A stretch of 64,000 nucleotides of DNA. Source: Pseudobutyrivibrio ruminis AD2017 (lineage in GTDB: Bacteria > Bacillota > Clostridia > Lachnospirales > Lachnospiraceae). Positions within the stretch are counted from its first letter, which is position 1. Each line of letters begins with the position of its first letter. This document shows positions 18,189 to 27,436 of this stretch, in pieces. Position numbers and translations under genes: made by a program. A model generated the notes under the pieces. The model ran no database searches and had not been told where the DNA came from. It was given only the letters and a program-made list of their open reading frames with translations. The stretch is taken from positions 184,973 to 248,972 of the forward strand of contig NZ_AUJQ01000005.1 of assembly GCF_000424305.1 (NCBI RefSeq), given 5' to 3'.

Positions 18189-18743
18189 ATGGAAAGCGTA
18201 AAAGCATTAAGAAATGGTAAATCATTCGACTACAACATAGTTCTTATTGGGTTTATGGGGACAGGAAAATCCACAATTGCTGAGTGCTTAAGTAATTGCT
18301 TTGATATGAAAAAGGTCGAGATGGACCAGGAGATAGTGAACAGAGAGGGAATGTCCATAGCAGATATTTTCAGCGTTCACGGGGAAGAATATTTTAGAGA
18401 TGCTGAAACAAATCTATTGAAGGAAATGCAGTCTGAAAAAAATGTTGTAATATCTTGCGGTGGAGGCACTCCGCTTAGAGATGTGAACGTTCAAGAGATG
18501 AAGAAAAACGGAAAAGTAGTGCTTCTTACTGCAAAACCAGAAACCATATATGAGCGTGTAAAGGACGATCATGACAGACCGCTTCTTGAAAATAATAAGA
18601 GTGCAAAGTTTATAGAGGATATGCTTTTGAAACGACAGGATAAATATTTGGCAGCAGCCGATATAATCGTGGAAACTGATGGAAAAAGCAAGCTAGAAAT
18701 ATGCAAGGATATAGTATCTGCACTTACAGCACTTGAAAAATAA
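18189..18743 (+). CDS. aroK: Shikimate kinase
   Basis: ATP-dependent phosphorylation of shikimate, 184 residues. Walker A is GFMGTGKST near residue 24-31. The shikimate-binding D in MDQEI, R in YFRDAE and the GGGTPLR motif are all present, and the lid DHDRPLLE carries the ATP-contacting Arg. There is a short N-terminal extension of ~15 residues. AAAGGAG upstream of ATG 18189 supports the start. Divergent to aroD. Confidence 0.96.
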   Translation: MESVKALRNGKSFDYNIVLIGFMGTGKSTIAECLSNCFDMKKVEMDQEIVNREGMSIADIFSVHGEEYFRDAETNLLKEMQSEKNVVISCGGGTPLRDVNVQEMKKNGKVVLLTAKPETIYERVKDDHDRPLLENNKSAKFIEDMLLKRQDKYLAAADIIVETDGKSKLEICKDIVSALTALEK

Positions 18744-18747
18744 AAGT

Positions 18748-18792
18748 AAAGTCTGGGTGTTATCTCAATGGATAACACTCAGGCTTTCTGTT
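18748..18792. terminator. Bidirectional terminator between aroK and hisK
   Basis: Perfect 17-bp stem (18748-18764 with 18771-18787) closed by TCAATG, with short T-rich tails. It overlaps the 3' end of the minus-strand phosphatase gene, whose last codons form the right arm. Confidence 0.85.
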
Positions 18793-19569
18793 TTTATATA
18801 CGGCAAATTCTTTAAAGCCGCAATCTTCAAGTAAATCTGGAAGTCGGGCAAAATCGGCTGCTACATCTTCTGGTGTGTGGGCATCAGCACCAAGAGTAAT
18901 AAGCTTTCCGCCCAGTTCATGGTATCGTTTGATGATTGATGGTGCAGGATTTGGGGCATTCATTCCTTTTCTGAATGCAGCTGTGTTTATTTCTAATGCC
19001 TTATCAAGCTTTACGATTCTTTCCAAAATAGCATCGATTATTTCAGCATAAGGAAGGTGAGAATTGTGCTTTACTTGCTCAGATGGAGCATATCTAAAGG
19101 CGTAATCCAAATGACCAAGAGTATCAAAGTTGGTGAAAGCTGTGATATTTTCAAGAATGCATTCGTAGTATCTTTGTAAGAGCTTTTTTTCATCGTCTCT
19201 TTCCCAAAAGCTTTCAAAGTAAGGATCCCACCCATCAACTATATGAGTGCTTCCAATGATGAAATCATAAGGTCTGTCAGAAGCGGCTTTGTTGCATCTG
19301 TCAGCAACATGTGGCTGTATGCCTATCTCAAGGCCAGTCAATATGGTGAAATCTTTTGTTGAATTTTCATCTGAAAGAGCCTTAATAGTAGGATAGTAGT
19401 CACTAAGATTAAGGTCGAAAAAACCATACTGTTTTGGATAATCAATATCTAAGTGGTCGGTAAAGGTGATACCTGATAATCCTTTTGATTTTGCAGAATT
19501 AATCATATCAAGTGGATTGGCATCAGAATCACCTGAAAAGTTACAGTGCATATGATTGTCCCAAAGCAT
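18760..19569 (-). CDS. hisK: PHP-domain histidinol-phosphatase (HisK-like)
   Basis: A 269-residue PHP-superfamily phosphoesterase, probably hydrolysing histidinol-phosphate in histidine biosynthesis. Metal-binding motifs are DNHMHCNFS near 4-11, FTDHLDI near 37, GLEIGIQP, IIGSTHIVDGW near 110, LGHLDYAFR near 155 and LGADAHTPEDVA near 225. AGGAGG 6-11 nt before the ATG supports the start. No other his gene is close, so another PHP phosphatase substrate is possible. The last codons lie within a shared terminator hairpin. Confidence 0.85.
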   Translation of the reverse strand: MLWDNHMHCNFSGDSDANPLDMINSAKSKGLSGITFTDHLDIDYPKQYGFFDLNLSDYYPTIKALSDENSTKDFTILTGLEIGIQPHVADRCNKAASDRPYDFIIGSTHIVDGWDPYFESFWERDDEKKLLQRYYECILENITAFTNFDTLGHLDYAFRYAPSEQVKHNSHLPYAEIIDAILERIVKLDKALEINTAAFRKGMNAPNPAPSIIKRYHELGGKLITLGADAHTPEDVAADFARLPDLLEDCGFKEFAVYKNRKPECYPLR

Positions 19570-19693
19570 ATTTGCCTCCTGAATAAAATTTTTAAATTTT
19601 TCCTAATTCTATCACAGGCCTTGATTTAAAACTAGTTTCGAGCCTATTATTGGGAAGAGTTTGAGAAAAATTTAACAATATTTCATTTTGGGG

Positions 19694-19722
19694 TTGAAAT
19701 CTATTTAGACATTGTATAAAAT
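19694..19722 (+). promoter_or_regulatory. Sigma-A promoter of gap
   Basis: TTGAAA (19694-19699), 17-bp spacer, TAAAAT (19717-19722). A leader of about 65 nt precedes the gap ATG and contains a small interrupted hairpin AGGGCGC / GCGACCT (19733-19753). Confidence 0.7.
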
Positions 19723-19791
19723 GAAGTGCATAAGGGCGCTTTTGTGGCGACCTAAGAAAATTTTAAAAGAATCTTTAGGAGGATTTAAAAA

Positions 19792-20808
19792 ATGGCAGTA
19801 AGAGTAGCAATTAACGGTTTTGGCCGTATCGGACGTCTTGCATTCCGTCAGATGTTCGGCGCAGAAGGTTACGAAGTAGTAGCAATCAACGACTTAACTA
19901 GCCCAAAGATGTTAGCACATCTTTTAAAGTATGATTCATCACAGGGAAAGTACGAGCATGCAGCTGAGGTTTCTTACACAGATGATTCAATCATCGTTTG
20001 CGGTAAGGAAATCAAGATTTATGCATTCCCAGATGCAAACAATTGCCCATGGGGTGACCTTAAGGTTGACGTAGTTCTTGAGTGCTCAGGATTCTACACA
20101 TCAAAGGAAAAGGCACAGGCTCATATCAACGCTGGTGCTAGAAAGGTTGTTATCTCTGCTCCTGCAGGAAACGATCTTCCTACAATCGTTTACAATACAA
20201 ACCATGAGACACTTAAGGCTTCTGATACAATCATCTCAGCAGCTTCATGTACAACAAACTGCTTAGCACCTATGGCTGACGCACTTAACAAGTACGCTCC
20301 AATCCAGTCTGGTATCATGGTAACAATTCACGCTTACACAGGTGATCAGATGACACTTGATGGCCCACAGAGAAAGGGTGATCTTCGTCGTTCACGTGCA
20401 GCAGCAGTTAACATCGTTCCTAACTCAACAGGTGCAGCAAAGGCTATCGGTCTTGTTATCCCTGAGCTTAACGGAAAGCTTATCGGATCTGCTCAGCGTG
20501 TTCCTACACCAACAGGTTCTACAACAATCCTTACAGCAGTTGTAAACAAGAAGGACGTTACAGTTGAAGCTATCAACGCAGCTATGAAGGCAGCTTCAAA
20601 CGAGTCATTCGGTTACAACGAGGATGAAATCGTTTCTTCTGATATCGTAGGTATGAGATTTGGTTCTCTCTTCGATGCTACACAGACAATGGTTTCTAAG
20701 ATCTCTGATGACCAGTATGAGGTACAGGTTGTTTCTTGGTATGATAACGAGAACAGCTACACATCTCAGATGGTTCGTACAATTAAGTACTTCTCAGAGT
20801 TAGCTTAA
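19792..20808 (+). CDS. gap: Glyceraldehyde-3-phosphate dehydrogenase
   Basis: NAD-dependent oxidation and phosphorylation of glyceraldehyde-3-phosphate, 338 residues. The Rossmann start [13 protein letters not shown], catalytic Cys in [12 protein letters not shown] near 154 and the downstream His in TIHAYTGDQ are all present. Codon choice is strongly biased, as in highly expressed genes. The ribosome binding site AGGAGG is followed by ATG 19792. It heads the gap-pgk-tpiA glycolytic block. Confidence 0.98.
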   Translation: MAVRVAINGFGRIGRLAFRQMFGAEGYEVVAINDLTSPKMLAHLLKYDSSQGKYEHAAEVSYTDDSIIVCGKEIKIYAFPDANNCPWGDLKVDVVLECSGFYTSKEKAQAHINAGARKVVISAPAGNDLPTIVYNTNHETLKASDTIISAASCTTNCLAPMADALNKYAPIQSGIMVTIHAYTGDQMTLDGPQRKGDLRRSRAAAVNIVPNSTGAAKAIGLVIPELNGKLIGSAQRVPTPTGSTTILTAVVNKKDVTVEAINAAMKAASNESFGYNEDEIVSSDIVGMRFGSLFDATQTMVSKISDDQYEVQVVSWYDNENSYTSQMVRTIKYFSELA

Positions 20809-20832
20809 TTCGTTTTTACGAAATACGACTTT

Positions 20833-20871
20833 AAAAGGGTCCGGTCCTATTGGACCGCGGCCCTTTTTTTT
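20833..20871 (+). terminator. Intercistronic terminator between gap and pgk
   Basis: AAAAGGGtCCGGTCC / GGACCGcgGCCCTTTT with a TATT loop and an eight-T tail. It ends 8 bp before the pgk ribosome binding site. It likely sets a high gap to low pgk transcript ratio, or forms an attenuator with partial read-through. Confidence 0.85.
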
Positions 20872-20891
20872 GAATAATGGAGGATTTAAAA

Positions 20892-22115
20892 ATGGCATTA
20901 AACAAAAAGACAGTTGATGACATCAACGTAAAGGGTCGCCGTGTTCTTGTTCGTTGCGACTTCAACGTACCACTTAAGGGTGGAGTAATTACAGATGAGA
21001 CTCGTATTAACGCAGCTCTTCCAACAATCAAGAAGCTTATCGCTGATGGTGGAAAGGTTATCCTTTGCTCACATCTTGGAAAGGTTAAGAATGGTCCTAA
21101 CGAGGGCGAGTCACTTGCACCAGTTGCAAAGAGCCTTTCAGAGAAGCTTGGTAAGGAAGTAAACTTCGTTTCAGATTACAACGTAACAGGTGAGGCTGCT
21201 ACAGCTGCTGTTAACGCTATGAACGAAGGTGATGTTGTTCTTCTTCAGAATACTCGTTTCAGAGGCGAAGAGGAGACAAAGAACGGTGAGGCATTCTCTA
21301 AGGAGCTTGCTGATCTTGCTGATGATTATGTATGCGATGCTTTCGGTTCATCACACAGAGCTCACGCTTCTGTAGCTGGTGTTACAAAGTTCATCTCAGC
21401 TAAGGGTGGTTCTAACGTAGTTGGATACCTTATGCAGAAGGAAATCGATTTCCTTGGAAACGCTGTAGAGAACCCAGTACATCCATTCGTAGCAATCCTT
21501 GGTGGTGCTAAGGTTGCTGATAAGCTTAACGTAATCAATAACCTTCTTGAGAAGTGCGATACACTTATCATCGGTGGTGGTATGGCATTCACATTCCTTA
21601 AGGCTATGGGATATGAAATCGGTACATCACTTTGCGACGATACAAAGCTTGATTACTGCAAGGATATGCTTGCAAAGGCTAAGGATATGGGTAAGGAAAT
21701 CCTTCTCCCACTTGACTCTGTTACAATCAGTTCATTCCCTGATCCTATCGATGCTCCAGTTGAGACTAAGACATTCATGAACGAGGATATGCCAGCTGAT
21801 CAGATGGGTTGCGATATCGGACCTAAGACAGTAGAGCTTTACGCTAGCAAAGTTAAGTCTGCTAAGACAGTTCTTTGGAACGGACCAATGGGTCTTTTCG
21901 AGAACCCAGCACTTGCTGCAGGTACAAAGGCAGTTGCTCAGGCACTTGCTGATACAGATGCTACAACAATCATCGGTGGTGGTGATTCAGCAGCAGCTGT
22001 TAACCAGCTTGGTTTCGCTGACAAGATGAGCCACATCTCTACAGGTGGTGGAGCATCTCTTGAGTTCCTTGAGGGTAAGGAGCTTCCTGGCGTTTACGCA
22101 GCAGACGATAAGTAA
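20892..22115 (+). CDS. pgk: Phosphoglycerate kinase
   Basis: Transfers phosphate from 1,3-bisphosphoglycerate to ADP, 407 residues. N-terminal [21 protein letters not shown], the [12 protein letters not shown] segment, [18 protein letters not shown] and the nucleotide-binding [13 protein letters not shown] with [13 protein letters not shown] are complete. GGAGG at 20879-20883 fixes ATG 20892; an in-frame ATG at 20877 precedes the ribosome binding site and is rejected. Biased codon usage indicates high expression. No separate promoter is obvious between the gap terminator and this gene. Confidence 0.98.
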   Translation: MALNKKTVDDINVKGRRVLVRCDFNVPLKGGVITDETRINAALPTIKKLIADGGKVILCSHLGKVKNGPNEGESLAPVAKSLSEKLGKEVNFVSDYNVTGEAATAAVNAMNEGDVVLLQNTRFRGEEETKNGEAFSKELADLADDYVCDAFGSSHRAHASVAGVTKFISAKGGSNVVGYLMQKEIDFLGNAVENPVHPFVAILGGAKVADKLNVINNLLEKCDTLIIGGGMAFTFLKAMGYEIGTSLCDDTKLDYCKDMLAKAKDMGKEILLPLDSVTISSFPDPIDAPVETKTFMNEDMPADQMGCDIGPKTVELYASKVKSAKTVLWNGPMGLFENPALAAGTKAVAQALADTDATTIIGGGDSAAAVNQLGFADKMSHISTGGGASLEFLEGKELPGVYAADDK

Positions 22116-22172
22116 ATCGTAAAGGCGATATATTTTTATTATTAAAATAATTTTAAATAGCCATGAGTCAGA

Positions 22173-22299
22173 AATTTAGCAAATACTCTCAAAAGACCTT
22201 GATGAGCCATCCCTACTTAGATGGCACGAAAGTGGCATCTTACGTAGGGCAATGAGCGAATAAGAGCGAAAGCGTGTCTGTGAGAGTGTTTGATAAATT
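22173..22299 (+). repeat. Long hairpin element C with inner hairpin (pgk-tpiA gap)
   Basis: Outer 19-bp stem with one mismatch and one G-T pair (22173-22191 with 22281-22299). Inside is a second interrupted hairpin, CCCTAC..GATG..CAC-GAAA-GTG..CATC..GTAGGG (22211-22249), followed by GAGCGAAAGCGTGTCT from 22264. That string matches the loop of element A in 15 of 16 aligned positions up to GTC. It occupies most of the 215-bp gap and ends 32 bp before tpiA. No T tract follows. Confidence 0.72.
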
Positions 22300-22330
22300 G
22301 ATGGCGAAATGGCGAGAGAAGAGGTAAATT

Positions 22331-23077
22331 ATGGCAAGAAGAAGAATTATTGCCGGCAACTGGAAGATGAACATGACACCTTCTGAGGCTGTAAAGCTTG
22401 TTGCTGAGCTTAAGGATTTAGTAAAGAACGATGATGTAGACGTAGTTTACTGCGTACCTGCAATCGACATCGTTCCTGTAGTAGAGGCTGTAAAGGGCAC
22501 AAACGTTAACGTTGGTGCTGAGAACTTCTACATTGAAGATAAGGGTGCTTTCACAGGTGAAATCTCAGCTCCTATGCTTGTAGATGCTGGTGTTAAGTAC
22601 GTTATCATGGGTCACTCTGAGAGACGTGACATCTTTGGTGAGAATGATATCCTCATCAACGCAAAGGTTAAGAAGGCATTCGCTGCTGGTCTTACACCAA
22701 TCCTTTGCTGTGGCGAGTCACTTGCACTTCGCAAGGCTGGCACATACAAGGAGTGGATTGAGCGTCAGATTACTTGGGATCTTTCAGGCGTTACAGCTGA
22801 CCAGGTTAAGAATCTTGTTATCGCTTATGAGCCAATCTGGGCTATCGGTACAGGTGAGACAGCAACAGCTGATCAGGCTGAAGAAGTTTGTGGATTCATC
22901 CGTGAGCTTATCGCTAAGCTTTATGATGGAGCTACAGCAGAGGCTGTTCGTATTCAGTACGGCGGTTCTATGAACGCTTCAAATGCAGCTGAGCTTCTTA
23001 GCAAGCCAAACATCGATGGTGGTCTTATCGGTGGTGCTTCACTTAAGCCAGATTTCGGCAAGATTGTTAATGCTTAA
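22331..23077 (+). CDS. tpiA: Triosephosphate isomerase
   Basis: Interconverts DHAP and glyceraldehyde-3-phosphate, 248 residues. Motifs: AGNWKMN (catalytic Lys near 12), VIMGHSERR (catalytic His near 97), [11 protein letters not shown] (catalytic Glu near 167) and the phosphate-binding [13 protein letters not shown] and GGLIGGASL. Behind element C and followed by its own terminator. Highly biased codons. Confidence 0.98.
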   Translation: MARRRIIAGNWKMNMTPSEAVKLVAELKDLVKNDDVDVVYCVPAIDIVPVVEAVKGTNVNVGAENFYIEDKGAFTGEISAPMLVDAGVKYVIMGHSERRDIFGENDILINAKVKKAFAAGLTPILCCGESLALRKAGTYKEWIERQITWDLSGVTADQVKNLVIAYEPIWAIGTGETATADQAEEVCGFIRELIAKLYDGATAEAVRIQYGGSMNASNAAELLSKPNIDGGLIGGASLKPDFGKIVNA

Positions 23078-23108
23078 TAGACTATAAAAAACTCCTAAAG
23101 TTTTTATA

Positions 23109-23138
23109 AATGCATCAGTTTTCTGATGCATTTTTTTT
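23109..23138 (+). terminator. Terminator after tpiA
   Basis: AATGCATCAG / CTGATGCATT with a TTTT loop and T tail. Confidence 0.93.
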
Positions 23139-23139
23139 A

Positions 23140-23168
23140 TTTAAATAAGGGCATTTTTATGATATAAT
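23140..23168 (+). promoter_or_regulatory. Promoter of Sel1-capA(-gpmI) unit
   Basis: TTTAAA (23140-23145), 17-bp spacer, TATAAT (23163-23168) preceded by TGA, giving an extended -10. Confidence 0.7.
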
Positions 23169-23204
23169 TTGCGCTGATGGACTTATGTGTCTATGGAGGA
23201 TTTT

Positions 23205-24431
23205 ATGAAGCGTAATATTCAGCTATTTTTAATATTATGTATGTGTTCCTTAGCATTATCTGCTTGTAAAAACAAAGAAGAAAAAGTAGATGATAATGAC
23301 ACTACTGAGCAGGTAGCACTTGACGATGTTGAGGTAGAAGATTACACAGTTCTTAACTATAACGAACTTGAGGTTTTAGCTTACGAAGGCGATACAGATG
23401 CCATGGTAATGCTTGGACGTATGCTTGAATATGGTGCTGATGATGTTAAACAAAGCTTTACAGAAGCAATTTCTTGGTATCAAATGGCATCTGATTCGGG
23501 TAATATAGATGGTACATGTGCTTTAGGTTATTTTTACTTAACAGGTACAGGCGTTGATAAGGACTTGGATAAGGCTTTAGAACTGTTTGATTCAGCTATA
23601 GAAGGCGGTTCAGCTAACGCATACGTCGGTAAAGCAAGAGTTCTTCTAGAACAGCTTGATATAGAGCAGTCTGTAGATGAAGATTCTATTACAAACACTG
23701 CAAACAATGATAATTCAGAAGCTGATTCAGAAGATGATGAAGCAGTTATTCCAGAAGAAGAAAAAAACATCTATGATTTATTCTATAAAGCACAAATCTC
23801 AGGAGATGTGGATGGCGCTTATTATCTTGGCTATGCATACGAAAACGGCATTGGAATTGCAGTAGATTACAAAAAAGCATTTGATTATTATTCTCGTGCA
23901 GCTAAATATAACAGCACAGATTTAGCTGATCAGAACGCAATAAACAAAGCAAATGTTGCTCTTGGTCTTTTATATGTAAAGGGCGAAGGCGTAGATGCTG
24001 ACAGTGAGCAGGCGATAACATTTTTTGAGACAGCTTCAAATAATAACTATGCAAAGGGAAGTTATTATTTAGGTCAGATATATGAAAACGCAGTTGGCGT
24101 TGACAGAGATTATGAAAAAGCCATGGAATATTATCTTATGGCAGCTGATTTAGATTATGCACCAGCGCTTAATCAAATCGGTTATATGTATTACAATGGA
24201 TATGGTGTGGATGTAGATTTTGCATCTGCAGTTTATTATCAAAAGCTTGCAGCTTTGCAGGGTTATGCAATAGCTCAGGTTAATCTTGGTTTTCTATATG
24301 AAAACGGATACGGGGTAGAGAGGAATTTGGAAACAGCTTTATCGTATTATGAAATGGCTGCTGATTCGGGTTATGAAGGAGCAATGGAGGCTGTTGTCCG
24401 AGTAAAGGCGCAGATCAATGAAGAAATGTAA
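23205..24431 (+). CDS. Sel1-repeat (TPR-like) lipoprotein
   Basis: A 408-residue lipoprotein. The signal peptide ends with the lipobox LSAC (Cys near 20). Two blocks of Sel1-like repeats follow (for example AMVMLGRMLEYG, GTCALGYFYLTGTG, GAYYLGYAYENGIG, ALGLLYVKGEG, GSYYLGQIYENAVG, ALNQIGYMYYNGYG, AQVNLGFLYENGYG), separated by an acidic low-complexity linker around residues 160-190. Sel1 repeats are alpha/alpha scaffolds for protein or glycan contacts. GGAGGA at 23195-23200 indicates ATG 23205, not the upstream in-frame ATG. The 3' end overlaps the capA-like gene by 14 nt, so the two are translationally coupled and probably act together at the cell surface. Confidence 0.88.
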   Translation: MKRNIQLFLILCMCSLALSACKNKEEKVDDNDTTEQVALDDVEVEDYTVLNYNELEVLAYEGDTDAMVMLGRMLEYGADDVKQSFTEAISWYQMASDSGNIDGTCALGYFYLTGTGVDKDLDKALELFDSAIEGGSANAYVGKARVLLEQLDIEQSVDEDSITNTANNDNSEADSEDDEAVIPEEEKNIYDLFYKAQISGDVDGAYYLGYAYENGIGIAVDYKKAFDYYSRAAKYNSTDLADQNAINKANVALGLLYVKGEGVDADSEQAITFFETASNNNYAKGSYYLGQIYENAVGVDRDYEKAMEYYLMAADLDYAPALNQIGYMYYNGYGVDVDFASAVYYQKLAALQGYAIAQVNLGFLYENGYGVERNLETALSYYEMAADSGYEGAMEAVVRVKAQINEEM

Positions 24432-25800
24432 CTATTTATGCTTAGTTATACTTTACGTTAGCGTATTTTTGCTTAATGGATGCGGTAAAAAAATCACAGA
24501 GGTTGATACAGTTCACTTAGAAGAGAACCAACCGCAAAAAATCGAAATAGTAGATTTGTCAGATGCTTGGGATACAATCCTTAACAACAGCACTAACGAA
24601 TTTATTGGAGGTCATCCTGTAGATGAATCATTTCTTGGAATGGTCACTGCAGATTATGGCGAAGAGGTTATCGAAGAAATAGCTAGCTATGCTAATTTCG
24701 ATACACCAGATATCTGGTATCAGCTTACAGGTAAGAGTATTCATGTCTTATGGTATGAATATTGTGATTTAACAGGACTTCAGCAGTACAACTTTGACAA
24801 GACATATGTCTTAGATAAGCAGATTGATGGTGATATAGTTTTAGATTTCACAGGTGATGTATCATTTGCCAATGGAATTGCCACCACTAATTATATGGAT
24901 CATCAAATGAATGGCATATATGATTGTTTTTCTCAAGATCTTTTGGATGAAATGCAATCAGCTGACATTTTGATGATAAATAATGAATTTTGCTATTCAG
25001 ATAGAGGCACAGCTCTTGCAGGAAAAGCATACACCTTTAGAGCTAATCCTAACAGAGTATCACTTTTGAGTGATTTGGGTGCAGATATCGTTAGTGTTGC
25101 CAATAATCATGTATATGATTACGATGAGATTGGCTTTTTAGATACGCTTGATACTTTAGCAAAGGCTAATATGCCTTATGTTGGAGCAGGTGTTAATTTA
25201 GAAGAGGCAAGAAAGCCAGTTTACTTTATTATAGGAGGCAGAAAAATAGCTATTGTTGCTGCCACCCAGATAGAGCGAACATTAAACTATACAAAAGAAG
25301 CAACAGGAGTATCTCCTGGTGTTATGAAATGTTTACATCCAGAGGCTTTTTGTGAAACAATCAAAGAGGCTAAGGCTAATGCAGATTATGTTATAGTTTT
25401 CCCTCATTGGGGAACAGAAGGAAATGCCTATCATGGTGGTGATCAGGTAGCGCTTGCAAGGGTATTTGTTGAAGCAGGTGCTGATGCTATTATTGGCGGA
25501 CACACCCACTGCCTTCAGTCAGTGGAATACATTGATAATGTCCCTGTTTTTTACAGCCTTGGTAATTATTGGTTTGCAACCACAGGAAACATGCCATCAA
25601 CATATGACACTGGTTTGGCACAAATAAGAATTACACCTGAAGGGAATATTGAATCCAAATTCATCCCATGTCAGTTTAATGCTGGAGTTACCAGCATGCT
25701 TAATTCGGAAGATATAGCATATAGCAATATCATAGATAGCCTTAATAAAATGTCGATTTCTGCTGTTATCGACGGGGCGGGCAATATTAATAAAAAATAA
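24418..25800 (+). CDS. CapA-family (poly-gamma-glutamate synthesis-like) metallophosphatase lipoprotein
   Basis: A 460-residue protein. The signal peptide has lipobox LNGC (Cys near 22), followed by a ~110-residue unique region. A PGA_cap/CapA calcineurin-like domain then spans about 135-420, with FTGDVSFA, INNEF, VSVANNHVYDY, FPHWG and GGHTHCLQSVEYI as metal-site motifs. Family members function in capsule or polyglutamate export, or as phosphoesterases at the envelope. No capB/capC partner is present, so polyglutamate synthesis is not supported. It overlaps the Sel1 gene by 14 nt. Confidence 0.87.
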   Translation: MKKCNYLCLVILYVSVFLLNGCGKKITEVDTVHLEENQPQKIEIVDLSDAWDTILNNSTNEFIGGHPVDESFLGMVTADYGEEVIEEIASYANFDTPDIWYQLTGKSIHVLWYEYCDLTGLQQYNFDKTYVLDKQIDGDIVLDFTGDVSFANGIATTNYMDHQMNGIYDCFSQDLLDEMQSADILMINNEFCYSDRGTALAGKAYTFRANPNRVSLLSDLGADIVSVANNHVYDYDEIGFLDTLDTLAKANMPYVGAGVNLEEARKPVYFIIGGRKIAIVAATQIERTLNYTKEATGVSPGVMKCLHPEAFCETIKEAKANADYVIVFPHWGTEGNAYHGGDQVALARVFVEAGADAIIGGHTHCLQSVEYIDNVPVFYSLGNYWFATTGNMPSTYDTGLAQIRITPEGNIESKFIPCQFNAGVTSMLNSEDIAYSNIIDSLNKMSISAVIDGAGNINKK

Positions 25801-25841
25801 ATAGTTTTTCTAGCAATGCTAGATAATAAGGAGGAATTACT

Positions 25842-27386
25842 ATGAGTAAGAAACCTGTAGTACTTATGGTTCTTGATGGATATGGTCTTAACGACAATCC
25901 AAAGGGAAATGCCATTGCAATGGCAAAGACACCTGTTATGGACAAGCTTATGGCTGAATGCCCTTACGTGGCAGGACAAGCTTCTGGAATGTTTGTTGGA
26001 CTTCCTGATGGTCAGATGGGTAACTCAGAGGTTGGACACATGAACATCGGTGCCGGCCGTATCATATACCAGGATTTAACACGTATCACTAAGGCAATTA
26101 GCGATGGTGAATTCTTCGAGAACAAGGTTTTACTTGAAGCTATCGAAAATGCTAAAAAGACTGGCGGAGATATTCATCTTTGGGGTCTTCTTTCAGACGG
26201 TGGTGTTCATAGCCACATCGAGCACCTTTACGGAATGCTTGAAATGTGTAAGAAGAACGGTCTTACAAATGTTTTCGTTCACGCTTTCCTTGATGGACGT
26301 GATACTCCACCAGCATCTGGTAAGGATTTCTTAGCAACACTTCAGTCGAAGATGGATGAAATCGGAGTTGGTGCTATTGCATCTCTTTCTGGTCGTTACT
26401 ACGCAATGGACCGTGATAACAACTGGGACCGCGTTGAGAAGGCTTACAATTCCTTAGTTAAGGGCGAAGGCGTTCTTGCAACTTCAGTTCAGGATGCTAT
26501 GCAGGCTTCTTATGATGATGGAGTTACTGATGAGTTCGTTCTTCCAACAGTTATCACTGATGCAGAAGGCAAGCCACTTTCACTTGTTAAGAATGGCGAC
26601 TCAGTTGTATTCTTTAACTTCCGTCCAGACCGAGCTCGTGAAATTACTAGAGCATTCTGTGATGACAAGTTTACAGGATTCGATAGAGAATTCCTTGATT
26701 TATACTATGCTTGCTTTAAGGATTACGACGAGACAATCCCTAACAAGCACATCGCTTTCGAAAAGGAGAGCATTACAAATACATTCGGCGAGTTCTTAGC
26801 TAACAATGGTAAGAAGCAGTTAAGACTTGCAGAAACTGAAAAATACGCACACGTTACATTCTTCTTCAACGGTGGTGTTGAAGAGCCTAATAAGGACGAA
26901 GAAAGAATCCTTGTTAATTCACCAAAGGATGTAGCTACATATGACCTTAAGCCTGAAATGTCGGCACCAGAGGTTGGAGCAAAGCTTGTTGAAGCTATTA
27001 AGTCTGACAAGTACGATGTAATCGTTATTAACTTTGCTAACCCAGATATGGTTGGTCATACTGGCGTTATAGATGCAGCTGTTGCAGCTGTAGAGCGTGT
27101 TGACTCACTTGTAGGAGATGCCGTAGAAGCAATCAAAGAAAAGGATGGAGCATTATTCATCTGTGCTGATCACGGTAATGCTGAGAAGATGATTGATTAT
27201 GAGACAGGAGAGCCACACACAGCTCACACAACAAATCCTGTTCCATTTATCTTAGTTAACTATGATAGTGACTACACACTCCGTGAGGGCGGCGCACTTT
27301 GTGACATCGCTCCTACACTTATCGAGATCATGGGTCTTGAACAGCCAAAGGAGATGACCGGTAAGTCATTATTAATTAAGAAATAA
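25842..27386 (+). CDS. gpmI: 2,3-bisphosphoglycerate-independent phosphoglycerate mutase
   Basis: Manganese-dependent isomerisation of 3- and 2-phosphoglycerate, 514 residues. N-terminal alkaline-phosphatase-like VLDGYG, catalytic Ser in QMGNSEVGHMNIGAGR near 62, phosphotransferase insert with GGVHSH and DGRDTPP, NFRPDRAREI, and C-terminal metal sites FANPDMVGHTG and CADHGNAEKM are complete. AAGGAGG upstream of ATG 25842. It lies 41 bp after the CapA gene; a small hairpin TCTAGCA/TGCTAGA sits in the gap. It completes the glycolytic cluster begun by gap-pgk-tpiA. Confidence 0.97.
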   Translation: MSKKPVVLMVLDGYGLNDNPKGNAIAMAKTPVMDKLMAECPYVAGQASGMFVGLPDGQMGNSEVGHMNIGAGRIIYQDLTRITKAISDGEFFENKVLLEAIENAKKTGGDIHLWGLLSDGGVHSHIEHLYGMLEMCKKNGLTNVFVHAFLDGRDTPPASGKDFLATLQSKMDEIGVGAIASLSGRYYAMDRDNNWDRVEKAYNSLVKGEGVLATSVQDAMQASYDDGVTDEFVLPTVITDAEGKPLSLVKNGDSVVFFNFRPDRAREITRAFCDDKFTGFDREFLDLYYACFKDYDETIPNKHIAFEKESITNTFGEFLANNGKKQLRLAETEKYAHVTFFFNGGVEEPNKDEERILVNSPKDVATYDLKPEMSAPEVGAKLVEAIKSDKYDVIVINFANPDMVGHTGVIDAAVAAVERVDSLVGDAVEAIKEKDGALFICADHGNAEKMIDYETGEPHTAHTTNPVPFILVNYDSDYTLREGGALCDIAPTLIEIMGLEQPKEMTGKSLLIKK

Positions 27387-27436
27387 ATAGCAATTGCTAT
27401 TTAAATAAACTAAATAAAAAGAGAGAGGATTTGATT

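Noticed and set aside
24418..25800. Poly-gamma-glutamate capsule biosynthesis operon
   Set aside because: Only the CapA-like phosphatase is present; the ligase (CapB) and membrane partner (CapC) are absent from the neighbourhood.
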